Below are positions 38,287-47,158 of a stretch of DNA of 64,000 nt, in pieces. Under the pieces are notes generated by a model. It saw only the letters and a list, made by a program, of their open reading frames with translations. It ran no database searches and was not told the origin of the DNA. The stretch is taken from positions 1 through 64,000 of the forward strand of contig NZ_NTMG01000068.1 of NCBI RefSeq assembly GCF_002487355.1. Direction: 5' to 3'. Within the stretch, counting starts at the first letter, position 1; each line of letters begins with the position of its first letter. Source of the DNA: Candidatus Methanoperedens sp. BLZ2. Its GTDB lineage: Archaea; Halobacteriota; Methanosarcinia; Methanosarcinales; Methanoperedenaceae. The translations under genes and the position numbers were made by a program.

Positions 38287-40356
38287 TTACTTGAACTTCT
38301 TTAGCAATTTTCCATAGAATTCGATATCCGTATACTTTCGCGCAAGCCTTTCTACAATAAGCTCAGGAGTGCTGCGGGCAAGATAATTGTATCTCGGATT
38401 CCTGTCAACTATAAGGTTCAGGTTTTCATCAAGACCTTTTGCTTCAATACCATCAACCCGAATATTGTGGGTTGTATTTTTCAGTATCGATTCTGCCAGG
38501 TGGCTAACAAATACTCCAATCCCATTATTATCATCAAGTTCCTCAAGGATCCCTGAAATGATCTTAGCTGAAGCTCCGGGCTCAGTGATAGATTCCATCT
38601 CATCAGTAAGGACGATCTTGGTTTTATTGTTCGAAACCGCAGAGAAATCCTTGACTGTGCTTTCAAAAGCCCCGGCATCCATTGTGCCTTTGGATTTGCC
38701 GAAATAATAGAATTCTTCAACAAGACCCAGTTCGCATTCTTGCGCAGGAACAGGATATCCCATATGGGCAAGTATGGCAACCTGGGCAAGAAGATCAAGT
38801 GTTGATGTTTTGCCGCCGGAATTTACGCCGCTTAACAGGACCACACGCGCATCTTTGAGTTTACCGATGCCGGAATTCATGCTGCATCTTCCGATTGCGT
38901 AATCTATCGGGACTGCATTTGCCAGGAAAAGGTTCGATCCTCTTTTTATGCCTATCCCGTTATCACTCTGAATATGTGGTATGTTAAGAGCAAATTTCTT
39001 TGAAAAACAGGCGATCGCATATCCGACATCAAAATCAAGAACCTCACGGACAAGAAGGGATGCGGTTTCTTTTAAGTTTGAAAGAAAACGGGCATTATTT
39101 CTCAGGATTACGATCTTTCGTGACGCTATGCTTCGAAGCAGATGGTTTTTCAATCCTTCAACACCGCGTATGTTTATTTTGATCGGGTGAGATATTTCCT
39201 CATTGAAAAAAGTATTGACATACTGTGACTCTGCCGGGTTTAGATCGAGTTCAGCCACAATCCCTCGCAGTGTATTGGCAGTCACTGTGTTGTATTTTTC
39301 CCTGATCTCTTTTTCAAGCAGCCTGTTAATGCTCCCATCCATTGCAGTGAGCATGTCAAAGCCTTTGACTGTAATTGAGCTTTTTTCGATAAGAGATCCA
39401 AATTCAATATTTGCCTGTTGCTGCGAATTTGTAACTGTATCGCTTAGCCTGTCGATAATTGATTTACATCTGTCTATTTCATTATCAAGCCCGCTTTTTA
39501 TATCAGTTTCTCCGGAGAGTTTCATTATACCCGAAGATAATTGCTGGATATCCCCTGGTTTTATTTTTTCACAAAAATAAGGTGCATGCTGCCTGATCTT
39601 ATTAAAGACACCAATTGAGCAAGTGATGGCCTCAAGGTTTTTTGTAAAAAATGCCAGTTCTTTTTCAGGAGCGACCTGCCAGGTCTCTAATTTTTTGATG
39701 TCAAGAAAATCAACTTCAATATCCTCCGGAAGATCAAGGCCGGCCAGATTTGTACCAAGTATCACATACGAATAACCGCGGGCTATATCGGCAATTTCCC
39801 TTCTATCAGAAACAAGCTGCACTGAAACAGGGAATTTTTTAGCAGCTTCAAATTCTTCAGTGTTTGTAGCGATGATTACCCTGTCCCTGATCACAGGTAT
39901 ATTTAAATTCGTCTTCAGGGGTTTTATTTTTGATAACAGGAAGGAGAGTTCTTTTTCATCGAGTTTACCCGCAATCTCCAGAATTCCCCGGACCTCTTTC
40001 TGGATATGCAGTATCTTTTCCTTCTTTCGTGAAGGATAAGGGAAATACAGGCTCAGTTTGCTTCTTGCATGATCCGTATGTGCAAAACCTTTGATGAGCT
40101 CCAGGAGCCGTTCATAAAAATCAAATGCCTCATTTGTTTTAAGGAAATCCCTGACACCTGCGCCCTCATCTATTGCAATAGCCTCCAGAACAAGTGATAT
40201 CGCGGATTTTTCGGTCATTCCCTCAAGTTCGCTGATGGCGGCGATATCCTGGCTAATAATGGCATCAATGGCCTGTTTTTCAGAGCCAAAATGCTCAACA
40301 AGGCGGCGCGCGGTTTTTTCGCCAATGCGGGGGATGGATTTCAGGGTAGTTATCAT
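38287..40356 (-). CDS. MutS-related ATPase with N-terminal helix-hairpin-helix domain
   Basis: 689 aa. The start contains a helix-hairpin-helix (IPRIGEKTARRLVEHFGS) and a second one. The middle is long and helical like the MutS lever/clamp. The C-terminal ABC ATPase has Walker A GVNSGGKTST (about 509-518), Walker B KIVLTDEME, and the switch VFVSHLAE. It resembles the archaeal MutS2-like group. No Smr nuclease domain or mismatch-recognition domain is present, so mismatch repair should not be assumed; branched-DNA or recombination processing is more likely. Confidence 0.8.
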   Translation of the reverse strand: MITTLKSIPRIGEKTARRLVEHFGSEKQAIDAIISQDIAAISELEGMTEKSAISLVLEAIAIDEGAGVRDFLKTNEAFDFYERLLELIKGFAHTDHARSKLSLYFPYPSRKKEKILHIQKEVRGILEIAGKLDEKELSFLLSKIKPLKTNLNIPVIRDRVIIATNTEEFEAAKKFPVSVQLVSDRREIADIARGYSYVILGTNLAGLDLPEDIEVDFLDIKKLETWQVAPEKELAFFTKNLEAITCSIGVFNKIRQHAPYFCEKIKPGDIQQLSSGIMKLSGETDIKSGLDNEIDRCKSIIDRLSDTVTNSQQQANIEFGSLIEKSSITVKGFDMLTAMDGSINRLLEKEIREKYNTVTANTLRGIVAELDLNPAESQYVNTFFNEEISHPIKINIRGVEGLKNHLLRSIASRKIVILRNNARFLSNLKETASLLVREVLDFDVGYAIACFSKKFALNIPHIQSDNGIGIKRGSNLFLANAVPIDYAIGRCSMNSGIGKLKDARVVLLSGVNSGGKTSTLDLLAQVAILAHMGYPVPAQECELGLVEEFYYFGKSKGTMDAGAFESTVKDFSAVSNNKTKIVLTDEMESITEPGASAKIISGILEELDDNNGIGVFVSHLAESILKNTTHNIRVDGIEAKGLDENLNLIVDRNPRYNYLARSTPELIVERLARKYTDIEFYGKLLKKFK

Positions 40357-40802
40357 TGGAATTCAATTTGAATTATATATGTTTCATCTTAATTGTATGT
40401 GGATTATAAAAAAGTTGGTGTCTGTTCAGGAGAGGCCTGTCAGTGAGTTATTTACAATTTGTGATTGAGTCGGGTTTTTGAGCACAGCAAAAATGTGTAT
40501 GATTGATCTAAACTACATATCCTTCACCACCCCTTCCGGCCGCAGCCGCCCTTATTGATGAGGCAAATGCGCTGTACTTGCAATTTCTTGAAGCGCTGGA
40601 CAGTATAATAATTTGCTACATTTCGTGAGCATGCGCCTGGCTATAGAACCACAGGAGGCAATACGGTATATAACCTGCTCGCGCATCTGGCGGAATGCAT
40701 AATCGTATAAAGAGAAAAATGTGGAGAAAAAGAACCTTCTGGACTTCCTGAAAGCTGAGATAAGACCACGAAACTTTCGGTCTAAAAACTGAAAATATAC
40801 AA
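40357..40802. pseudogene. Gap holding a probable decayed gene, identity unknown
   Basis: No intact gene fits the 446 bp. On the + strand, codon-like stretches alternate frames: IDEANALYLQFLEALDS (about 40553-40603), then ATFREHAPGYRTTGGNTVYN (about 40616-40675) one frame away, followed by stops. This looks like an eroded gene. The protein family was not recognised. An 84-codon frame on the - strand over the same bases looks like a shadow. Confidence 0.25.
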
Positions 40803-41495
40803 TCAAACAGTCGTCTTCAACAGTTTACAGGAAAAAGCATTCATTTCGAATTCCATATCACTTACTATATTTGAAAAACCTTTTTTGCAATTCTTTGCAA
40901 ATTCCTTGTCGTCCAAAAAGAACTCAATCGGTTTGATCTCATATAGATTTGTTATCAATTCCAGAAAAATGCGCTCATCATAAGAATCCTTGAAGTGGAT
41001 CTCAGCAAGTGATTTCTTAACATCAGAAAGATTCTCAGATTTTAATGTTATTACTTCAAAATTTCGATGGATTTCACTTATTTTCATGAGAATTGATCTT
41101 GATAGATTTAATGAAAGTTCGGATAAAAAGGTAGGAAGACCTTCCATTTCATTATCTTTTAGAAAAAGAGAGATTTCGTGGAATACCAGATTCAGAAAAT
41201 TCGTTATTCCGGGTTTTTCGCTCTTCATTTTCTTGAAATTTTCTATAATTAAGAACTGACAATCCAATGAACTAAGATTCGATTTATGATAAATATCCGG
41301 AAAAAATCTAAAAATTTCTACAATAACCTCGTTAATTCTATTCCTAAAAACATTATGAGATTCTTTTATTGCAGATTTACATAAAAACAAATGATCATTT
41401 CGTTTATTTTCTATCAATGCAATTGACATCTCATGAATCCGGTCTCCATTGTTGGCTATCCCTAAAATTATATTTGTATCAATGGAAAAATTCAT
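40803..41495 (-). CDS. PIN-like domain protein of a two-gene cassette
   Basis: 230 aa, longer than VapC. The N-terminus MNFSIDTNIILGI matches the first PIN strand (D6). An acidic residue in SAIKESHNVF and the acidic group FKDSYDERIF (about 188-197) could complete the metal site. The middle is helical insertion. It starts 1 nt after the upstream gene's stop with GAGG as a binding site. Likely an RNase-type effector; no named family was recognised. Confidence 0.5.
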   Translation of the reverse strand: MNFSIDTNIILGIANNGDRIHEMSIALIENKRNDHLFLCKSAIKESHNVFRNRINEVIVEIFRFFPDIYHKSNLSSLDCQFLIIENFKKMKSEKPGITNFLNLVFHEISLFLKDNEMEGLPTFLSELSLNLSRSILMKISEIHRNFEVITLKSENLSDVKKSLAEIHFKDSYDERIFLELITNLYEIKPIEFFLDDKEFAKNCKKGFSNIVSDMEFEMNAFSCKLLKTTV

Positions 41496-41496
41496 T

Positions 41497-42213
41497 TCAT
41501 GCCTCTAACACTTCAAAAATGGCATTATAATTCTTCGGGATAGACTCTGCTCTTAAAGTTAGGATGCTTAATTCAGATATATAATCCTGAAGGTCATCAA
41601 AGGTGATTTTGCCCCTGTGAAAAGCTTCAAGTTTAAGCAATGATATTGCTGTTCGTGTCCAGAGTTCAACTTTTTCCGGATTTTTTATAGCTTCCTTTAT
41701 TAATTCCTGAATTAAGAAAAACATCTGGTCGAGTACCAGTAACTGACCTGTATTTTCTTTTTTATCCCAAATCTTCGATTTTATTTCTTCTCTTATAGAA
41801 GAGATTCTTCCATTAAGTTTTATCAAAGATAATCTAAATATTTCAAATTGCTGATATGCATCCAGTTTAGCTGTAAATATTTTCAACTTTTTAAAAGATT
41901 CATCAAAATCCTTCAATTCCGAGATTTTATCTTCCAATTTTTTTTCGATCTCATCAATATCTTCCTCATAAATATTAATGGAAACAATTTCGGTCAAAGC
42001 ATTGAGTAATCTTTCCCGTGTTTCATAATCCACATTTAAAATTTGGTTCAGTTCATTCTGGACAGTATAAAGTCTGCGCATTGAACGCAAATAATCAGCA
42101 GCACCGACTACTGGTCGTCTGATCCATGTAATGATCTCGAAAATATCGGATGAAAAAACATCCAGTATAAATGTAATTGATTTATATTGAGCGTTTGGAG
42201 AATAGCTTTCCAT
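41497..42213 (-). CDS. Helical partner protein of the PIN-like gene, unknown family
   Basis: 238 aa, almost fully alpha-helical, acidic, with coiled-coil character at about 90-140 (IDEIEKKLEDKISELKDF). No enzymatic or DNA-binding motif was recognised. It lies 1 nt before the PIN-like gene, so the two form a bicistronic cassette. By analogy this would be the regulator or antitoxin, but it is much larger than usual antitoxins, so the module may be of a different kind. Confidence 0.5.
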   Translation of the reverse strand: MESYSPNAQYKSITFILDVFSSDIFEIITWIRRPVVGAADYLRSMRRLYTVQNELNQILNVDYETRERLLNALTEIVSINIYEEDIDEIEKKLEDKISELKDFDESFKKLKIFTAKLDAYQQFEIFRLSLIKLNGRISSIREEIKSKIWDKKENTGQLLVLDQMFFLIQELIKEAIKNPEKVELWTRTAISLLKLEAFHRGKITFDDLQDYISELSILTLRAESIPKNYNAIFEVLEA

Positions 42214-42503
42214 AAGGGATCGATATTTGCCTTTGACATGGCAATTTTATTTAAGTCTGTTATTTACCTTATGTTTTATGTCGTAATACATCATAAATAA
42301 AACTGTTCAATTGAAAATATAAATATTACCTCAAAACTGACAAAAAGCTGAATGTTCCGATAGAAATAATGACAATATAAAATTATATAAATAATTATCA
42401 GGATAATAAATCCGAAAAACCATCAGAAAATACTCTGAAGGTTTAGTTTCTGTGGGTAAAGCATCAGAATATCAGAAATAGCAGACTTGCCTAAAGACTA
42501 TTT

Positions 42504-42572
42504 ATGTATAAACTCCAGAAAATCGGGATTCTGCTGATCTTCCTGATCTTCTTGATCCTCCTGATCTTGTGA
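42504..42572 (+). other. 22-codon hydrophobic micro-ORF containing 9-bp tandem repeats
   Basis: An ATG opens a frame whose product is a short basic start (MYKLQK) and a 15-residue Ile/Leu/Phe helix, then TGA. The hydrophobic part is encoded by four 9-bp units of the type CTGATCTTC (42534-42569). It has no clear ribosome binding site. It could be a membrane micropeptide or just a slippage repeat. The rest of the 42214-42695 gap is AT-rich promoter-like DNA in front of cfbD. Confidence 0.3.
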
Positions 42573-42695
42573 TGATCCGGCTCGTATCCAGAAGGTAATT
42601 CAAATTCTTATCCGAAAGTATTATCCAATAAAGTGCCCTATAAAAACCATCGTTTTCATAATAATTAATAATTCTATTAAATTCGGAGAAAAAGG

Positions 42696-43817
42696 ATGCC
42701 TGTTAAAAAAGAAAAAGAACCACTTATAATGCACCCGCGGCCCAGTTCAATAGTAGCCGCATTGTACACGTTAAGAGACCTTGATACCGATGTTGTTATA
42801 CTGCATGGCCCTCCCGGATGCAGTTTCAAGCATGCCCGGCTTCTTGAAGAGGACGGCATGAGAGTAGTCACTACATCGCTTGATGAGACTGGATTTGTTT
42901 TCGGGGGGCATGATGCCCTTGTTGAGGTGCTTGAAAAAGTAATAGAGCGTTTTAATCCCAGACGCATAGGGATCGTGGGCACATGCGCAAGCATGATAAT
43001 CGGAGAGGAATTGCATGAGGCAGTGACCCAGGTCCAGCCTGATGTTCCTGTGATTGAAGTGGATGTGCATGCTGGCTACAGGGATAACACAAAAGGAGTT
43101 GTTATGGCTCTTGAATCCGCGCTTGCCAGTGGAATTATCAGCGAAGCTGAATTTGAGAGACAAAAAGCGCTTCTTAAAGAAGCTACGCTGGTTGAAAAGC
43201 GTCACGGCGCGGCCAGCAAGGAATATCTTGAACCCAACCGCGGCGATCTCAAATACAAGGTTGCAGAAAGATTGCTTGAATTAATAAAGCAGGGTAAAAA
43301 AGGACTCAATATCCTCAATGCCAAGAAAGAAACCGCCTTCATGTTCGCGGATATTAACCTTGCAGTCGCACAGGTTGCGCAAAAGCTGGGATATGGCTCC
43401 AATATCGTGAACATGGTGAACCTTGATGATAATGTGGGACTTCCAAAGAACAGGAGAAATGCGCGGGAAATTAAGGATGACCTGAAAGAAAAAGGATTTG
43501 AAATACACCACATTATCGGAGGATTGGATGAGTATCCTGTGGCAGGAAATACTGCGGATAAGATAATCGGTGAGAAATATAGTGATTATGATTTTGCAGT
43601 CATATCAGGTGTTCCTCATGCGCTTCCCATGAATAATATAAAGAATATGGAATTATTCTCTGTAACAAACGGACCGCGCCAGGTCATTCCCTTAAAAGAG
43701 ATGGGGCACACTCATGTTGTGGTAGAAATCGACCTTCATCCCAAGACACTGGGAGTATCCCACATCGTGGAATCGGAATTCGGGGCAACGCTCAGGGAGA
43801 TGGTCAAAGATGCCTAA
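42696..43817 (+). CDS. cfbD: Ni-sirohydrochlorin a,c-diamide reductive cyclase, subunit CfbD
   Basis: 373 aa NifD/NifK-like protein. With CfbC it carries out the ATP-dependent six-electron reduction that builds ring E in coenzyme F430 synthesis. Conserved cysteines are in GPPGCSF and GTCASMI, positions used for the [4Fe-4S] site shared between subunits. It is shorter than true NifD and lacks the cofactor-binding region. GGAG sits 9 nt before the ATG. It overlaps cfbC by 8 bp. Presence implies an organism with methyl-coenzyme M reductase. Confidence 0.93.
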   Translation: MPVKKEKEPLIMHPRPSSIVAALYTLRDLDTDVVILHGPPGCSFKHARLLEEDGMRVVTTSLDETGFVFGGHDALVEVLEKVIERFNPRRIGIVGTCASMIIGEELHEAVTQVQPDVPVIEVDVHAGYRDNTKGVVMALESALASGIISEAEFERQKALLKEATLVEKRHGAASKEYLEPNRGDLKYKVAERLLELIKQGKKGLNILNAKKETAFMFADINLAVAQVAQKLGYGSNIVNMVNLDDNVGLPKNRRNAREIKDDLKEKGFEIHHIIGGLDEYPVAGNTADKIIGEKYSDYDFAVISGVPHALPMNNIKNMELFSVTNGPRQVIPLKEMGHTHVVVEIDLHPKTLGVSHIVESEFGATLREMVKDA

Positions 43818-44601
43818 GCAGATAGCTATCTACGGAAAAGGCGGGATCGGCAAATCAAGCACCGCTTCAAATGTTGCCGCCGCATGTGCTGATGAGGGGT
43901 ACCGCGTTACTATAATCGGATGCGACCCAAAGAGTGATTCCTCCATTACATTATTGCAGGGAAGGCGCATTCCTACAATAATGGACCTTATGAGGGAAGG
44001 CATAGATATAAAGGAAGAAGATATCGTTTTCAAAGGGTATAAAGGGGTAAAATGTCTTGAGATCGGAGGCCCTGAACCCGGCATCGGATGCGCAGGAAGG
44101 GGAATTATCGTTGCTATCAGCCTTCTTAAGAAAATTTCACGCGCCATCGAGGACACGGATCTTGTTATTTATGATGTGCCCGGCGATATCGTATGCGGTG
44201 GTTTTGTTGCGCCTGTCAAGAAAGGGCTTGTGAACGAGGCATATGTGCTCACTTCAGGCGAATACATGCCCCTGTATGCTGCGAACAACATCTGTAAAGG
44301 ACTTTCCCGCCTTGAAATGACGCTTAATGGTGTGATATGCAACTCGCGCGGCGCTTTGAATGAGGAAAAGATCGTCAGCGAGTTTGCAAAAGAGGTCGGA
44401 AGCCAGCTTCTTGCTTTTATTCCAAAAGATGTCCTGGTGCAGACCTGCGAAAGAGATGGTTATTCGGTTATTGAGAAAGCTCCCGATTCGCAGATCGCAG
44501 CGGTGTACCGTAAGCTCGCAAAAAGCATTATGGGTAAAAGAGAAGGAAAAATCCCTGTGCCGCTTGATGATAGCAGGTTGAGGGAATTGACACGGATTTG
44601 A
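43810..44601 (+). CDS. cfbC: Ni-sirohydrochlorin a,c-diamide reductive cyclase, reductase component CfbC
   Basis: 263 aa NifH-like ATPase that passes electrons to CfbD. P-loop GKGGIGKSS (9-17) and the two cysteines that bind the bridging [4Fe-4S] cluster (about C94 in GCAGRG and C128 in IVCGG) are intact. Direct overlap with cfbD and the absence of any nifDK, nifE or nifB identify it as the F430 enzyme, not nitrogenase reductase. A 536-bp repeat-rich spacer separates it from cfbB. Confidence 0.93.
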   Translation: MPKQIAIYGKGGIGKSSTASNVAAACADEGYRVTIIGCDPKSDSSITLLQGRRIPTIMDLMREGIDIKEEDIVFKGYKGVKCLEIGGPEPGIGCAGRGIIVAISLLKKISRAIEDTDLVIYDVPGDIVCGGFVAPVKKGLVNEAYVLTSGEYMPLYAANNICKGLSRLEMTLNGVICNSRGALNEEKIVSEFAKEVGSQLLAFIPKDVLVQTCERDGYSVIEKAPDSQIAAVYRKLAKSIMGKREGKIPVPLDDSRLRELTRI

Positions 44602-44622
44602 TTTTTGGAGGTAGTTAGTAAT

Positions 44623-44826
44623 GGAACCGCAGATAAACGCAGATGAACGCAGATTTGTTAAATTGGATCAGTAATCATGGCGGCATGGTACAGAAGCATA
44701 CAGCGACTTAGAACACGGATGATACGGATTGGGCGGATTTCCACGGATCCGTGCGTATCCGCGTTATCCGTGCAATCCGTGTTCCATTGTTATCCATCTG
44801 CGTTTATCTGCGTTTATCTGCGGTTT
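44623..44826. repeat. Nested palindrome of CGCAGAT and ACGGAT words between cfbC and cfbB
   Basis: Left arm (44623-44654) and right arm (44793-44826) are inverted copies of an ACCGCAGATAAACGCAGAT-type repeat. Between them a second palindrome (44711-44783) is built from CACGGAT and ATCCGTG words. Single arms of the same family recur at 53364-53413, 60880-60905 and 62100-62131. It has no coding capacity. The structure would fold into a long hairpin in RNA, so it may affect expression of cfbB relative to cfbDC. Confidence 0.65.
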
Positions 44827-44902
44827 AATTTTCATCTTACAGTCAAGCGCCTGATATTAGAAATATATCTATCGAACGCTTTGCGTTCTTTGCGGTGTTT
44901 GG

Positions 44903-45041
44903 CTAAGAACCTATCCGAAAAGCCAAAACCACAGAGGTCACAGAGAGCACAGAGATTTTTTAAACACGTCTCTGTGTTCTCTGTGCTCTCTGTGGTTCAT
45001 TCGAAAATATACTATTTATTGATTTTTCGGATAGGCACTAA
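44903..45041. repeat. MITE-like palindromic repeat, family 1, copy B
   Basis: About 139 bp, starting CTAAGAACCTATCCGAAAA and ending with the mirrored TTTTCGGATAGG. The inner part is a long palindrome of CACAGAG/CTCTGTG words around TTTTTTAAA. It is the reverse-orientation partner of 25669-25806. Together with the adjacent palindrome it fills the spacer before cfbB. Confidence 0.7.
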
Positions 45042-45137
45042 ATCCACCGCAGAGGCCGCAAAGACGAGCATAAAAAGCTTTGACTTTTACCATCAATTGA
45101 ATTCTTACAATACAACCATCTAAAGAGTTAAAAAAAT

Positions 45138-46565
45138 ATGACCGAAAATCTTGATATCCCCAGAATTCTTATCGCAGGCGACCGCTCATCAGCCGGAAAA
45201 ACAACTATATCGATCGGCATAATGTCGGTTCTTAAGGATATGGGCTATAATGTCCAGCCTTATAAGGTGGGTCTTGATTTCATAGACCCAAGCTACCATA
45301 CGGAAGTGACAGGCCGATTCTCAAGAAACCTTGATGGTTATTTAATGTCAGAGGAAGCAGTTTGTGAGGTTTTTTCCCATGCAACGAGTGGAGCAGATAT
45401 TGCTATTATTGAAGGTGTACGTGGCCTTTTTGAAGGGCTTGAAGCAACAAGTGATATCGGAAGCACAGCACAGATCGCCAAAATATTAAAATGCCCTGTA
45501 ATTCTTACGATCAATGCAAGAAGCATTACCAGAAGTACCGCAGCGCTTGTATCGGGTTATAAGTCGTTTGACCCTGAAGTTGATATTGTTGGTGTGATCC
45601 TGAATAACATCGGAAGCCAGCGACATGCCGAGAAAGCAAAGATCGCGATTGAGACTTACACGAATACCCCGGTCATCGGAGTAATACCCCGCAATGACTC
45701 GATGAAGATCTCCATGAGGCATCTTGGTTTGATCCCTGCTATGGAAGGACGGCGAAGAGTAGCGGATTTTGATGCGAACCTGGGAAGGATAAAGGAGATC
45801 ATAAAAGAAGGAATCGACATCGATAGATTTATTTCGATCGCTAATTCTGCCCGGACGCTTGAAAAACCAGCAGAGAAAATATTCAGGCCGCATCCTCAAA
45901 AAAACAAGATAAAGATCGGAGTGGCGCTTGATGAAGCATTTAATTTTTATTATCGTGATAACCTTGAATTGCTTGAACTTGCAGGAGCCGAACTTGTATA
46001 TTTCAGTCCTGTGAATGACAGGACTCTGCCTGAAGTGGATGGGTTGTATATCGGGGGCGGTTATCCGGAATTATTCACAAATGAACTCGAAGATAATATT
46101 TCCATGCGTGAAGCTATAAAACAAGCTTCAAAAGACGGTCTTCCGATTTATGCAGAATGCGGCGGACTGATGTACCTGACGCAGGAGATCACAACAAATG
46201 TTTCCGGAAGCGGAAATTATAATATGGCAGAAATGAAAGGCGGGACTTTCAAAATGGTAGGTGCGCTTCCCGGAAAGACACTGATGGGGCATAAAAGAGT
46301 CGTAAGTTATAATATCGGCAGTTTCATTAAAGATAATGTGATCGGAAAAGCCCAGGCTTCTTTTATCGGTCATGAATTCCATCATTCTGAGATAATTGAC
46401 CTGCCGGATAATACTGAATTTGCAATTAAGCTTGAGCGCGGGATCGGAATAAAAGGTGAGTATGACGGGATACTTGTCAACAATACAATGGCAGCCTATG
46501 CGCACCTGCATGCAGCTTCTTATACGGGTTTTGCAGGGGCGTTCGTGGAGTTTTGCGGATCCTGA
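45138..46565 (+). CDS. cfbB: Ni-sirohydrochlorin a,c-diamide synthase CfbB
   Basis: 475 aa, CbiA/CobB-like ATP-dependent glutamine amidotransferase. Its P-loop is GDRSSAGKTT (14-23). The C-terminal class I glutaminase domain has GGGYPELF, the nucleophile Cys in AECGGLMYL (about 340) and a late His (GHEFHHSE). Homologues can amidate cobyrinate (CbiA) or Ni-sirohydrochlorin (CfbB). Linkage to cfbDC favours CfbB, although dual use is possible in organisms that also make B12. cfbA and cfbE are not in the window. Confidence 0.88.
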   Translation: MTENLDIPRILIAGDRSSAGKTTISIGIMSVLKDMGYNVQPYKVGLDFIDPSYHTEVTGRFSRNLDGYLMSEEAVCEVFSHATSGADIAIIEGVRGLFEGLEATSDIGSTAQIAKILKCPVILTINARSITRSTAALVSGYKSFDPEVDIVGVILNNIGSQRHAEKAKIAIETYTNTPVIGVIPRNDSMKISMRHLGLIPAMEGRRRVADFDANLGRIKEIIKEGIDIDRFISIANSARTLEKPAEKIFRPHPQKNKIKIGVALDEAFNFYYRDNLELLELAGAELVYFSPVNDRTLPEVDGLYIGGGYPELFTNELEDNISMREAIKQASKDGLPIYAECGGLMYLTQEITTNVSGSGNYNMAEMKGGTFKMVGALPGKTLMGHKRVVSYNIGSFIKDNVIGKAQASFIGHEFHHSEIIDLPDNTEFAIKLERGIGIKGEYDGILVNNTMAAYAHLHAASYTGFAGAFVEFCGS

Positions 46566-46567
46566 TC

Positions 46568-46804
46568 CTATCTGGAATTACCATATTCTTCTACAACCTT
46601 TATAGATGTTTGATATGATATTTCAGATGATAATCGTGAAACAAGGAACGTGAGAAGGGCTATTATAATACCCAGCGTGGTATCGTCTTTTCCGAAATAC
46701 ACGCCGACTAACACCAATAAAATGTTGTGGGTTCCGCCTACGAAATGCTGGATATTCTGGAGTTCTCTTGAATTATCAGGTAGCTTTACGTTCTTTGTAT
46801 TCAT
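46568..46804 (-). CDS. Small membrane protein, 78 aa
   Basis: Two adjacent hydrophobic segments (about residues 24-37 and 43-57) after a polar start, then an amphipathic tail. No family was recognised. The ATG at 46804 is chosen; a GTG at 46828 would extend it by 8 residues. It ends 2 bp from the end of cfbB on the other strand and diverges from the ACT gene. Confidence 0.5.
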   Translation of the reverse strand: MNTKNVKLPDNSRELQNIQHFVGGTHNILLVLVGVYFGKDDTTLGIIIALLTFLVSRLSSEISYQTSIKVVEEYGNSR

Positions 46805-46879
46805 TCCAGTCAAATAATAAGGATTCACATTAATATAAATAGAAGTGTGAAGAAGATAACAATCCCGAATGAGGCTCCA

Positions 46880-47158
46880 ATGACAAAAGAACAGGTATTT
46901 ATAACAGTGATCGGAAAAGACCAGAAAGGAATAATCGCAAGGATCTCAAATGCTGTTTTCGCTCATAATATCAATATCGAAGATTTAAATCAGAAAATAA
47001 TGGGCGGATATTTTGTGATGACGCTGCTTGCCGATATCACTGATTCTTCTATCACCATAACCCAATTGAAAAAAGAGCTTTCAGTAATAGAAAATGAGAT
47101 GGACTTAAAGATCCAGGTCCAGCATGAGAATATCTTTAAGACCATGCACAGGGTGTGA
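46880..47158 (+). CDS. ACT-domain protein (UPF0237 type)
   Basis: 92 aa single ACT domain: VFITVIGKDQKGIIARIS at the start, GGYFVMTLLADI as the third strand. Such proteins bind amino acids or similar ligands and are usually encoded directly before a UPF0210 (DUF711) gene. Here the partner gene lies 1.4 kb downstream, behind an inserted tnpB element. The ATG at 46880 is chosen for GAGG 6 nt upstream; the longer frame lacks a binding site. A good TATA-like box (TTAATATAAATA) lies about 45 bp upstream. Confidence 0.8.
   Translation: MTKEQVFITVIGKDQKGIIARISNAVFAHNINIEDLNQKIMGGYFVMTLLADITDSSITITQLKKELSVIENEMDLKIQVQHENIFKTMHRV

Noticed and set aside
40552-40806. 84-codon minus-strand frame as a gene
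   Set aside because: It has no recognisable features, and the plus strand shows better, though broken, coding sense.
42696-44601. NifH/NifD-like pair as nitrogenase
   Set aside because: Sizes, the 8-bp overlap and linkage to cfbB fit CfbC/CfbD, and no nifK, nifE, nifB or FeMo-cofactor region is present.
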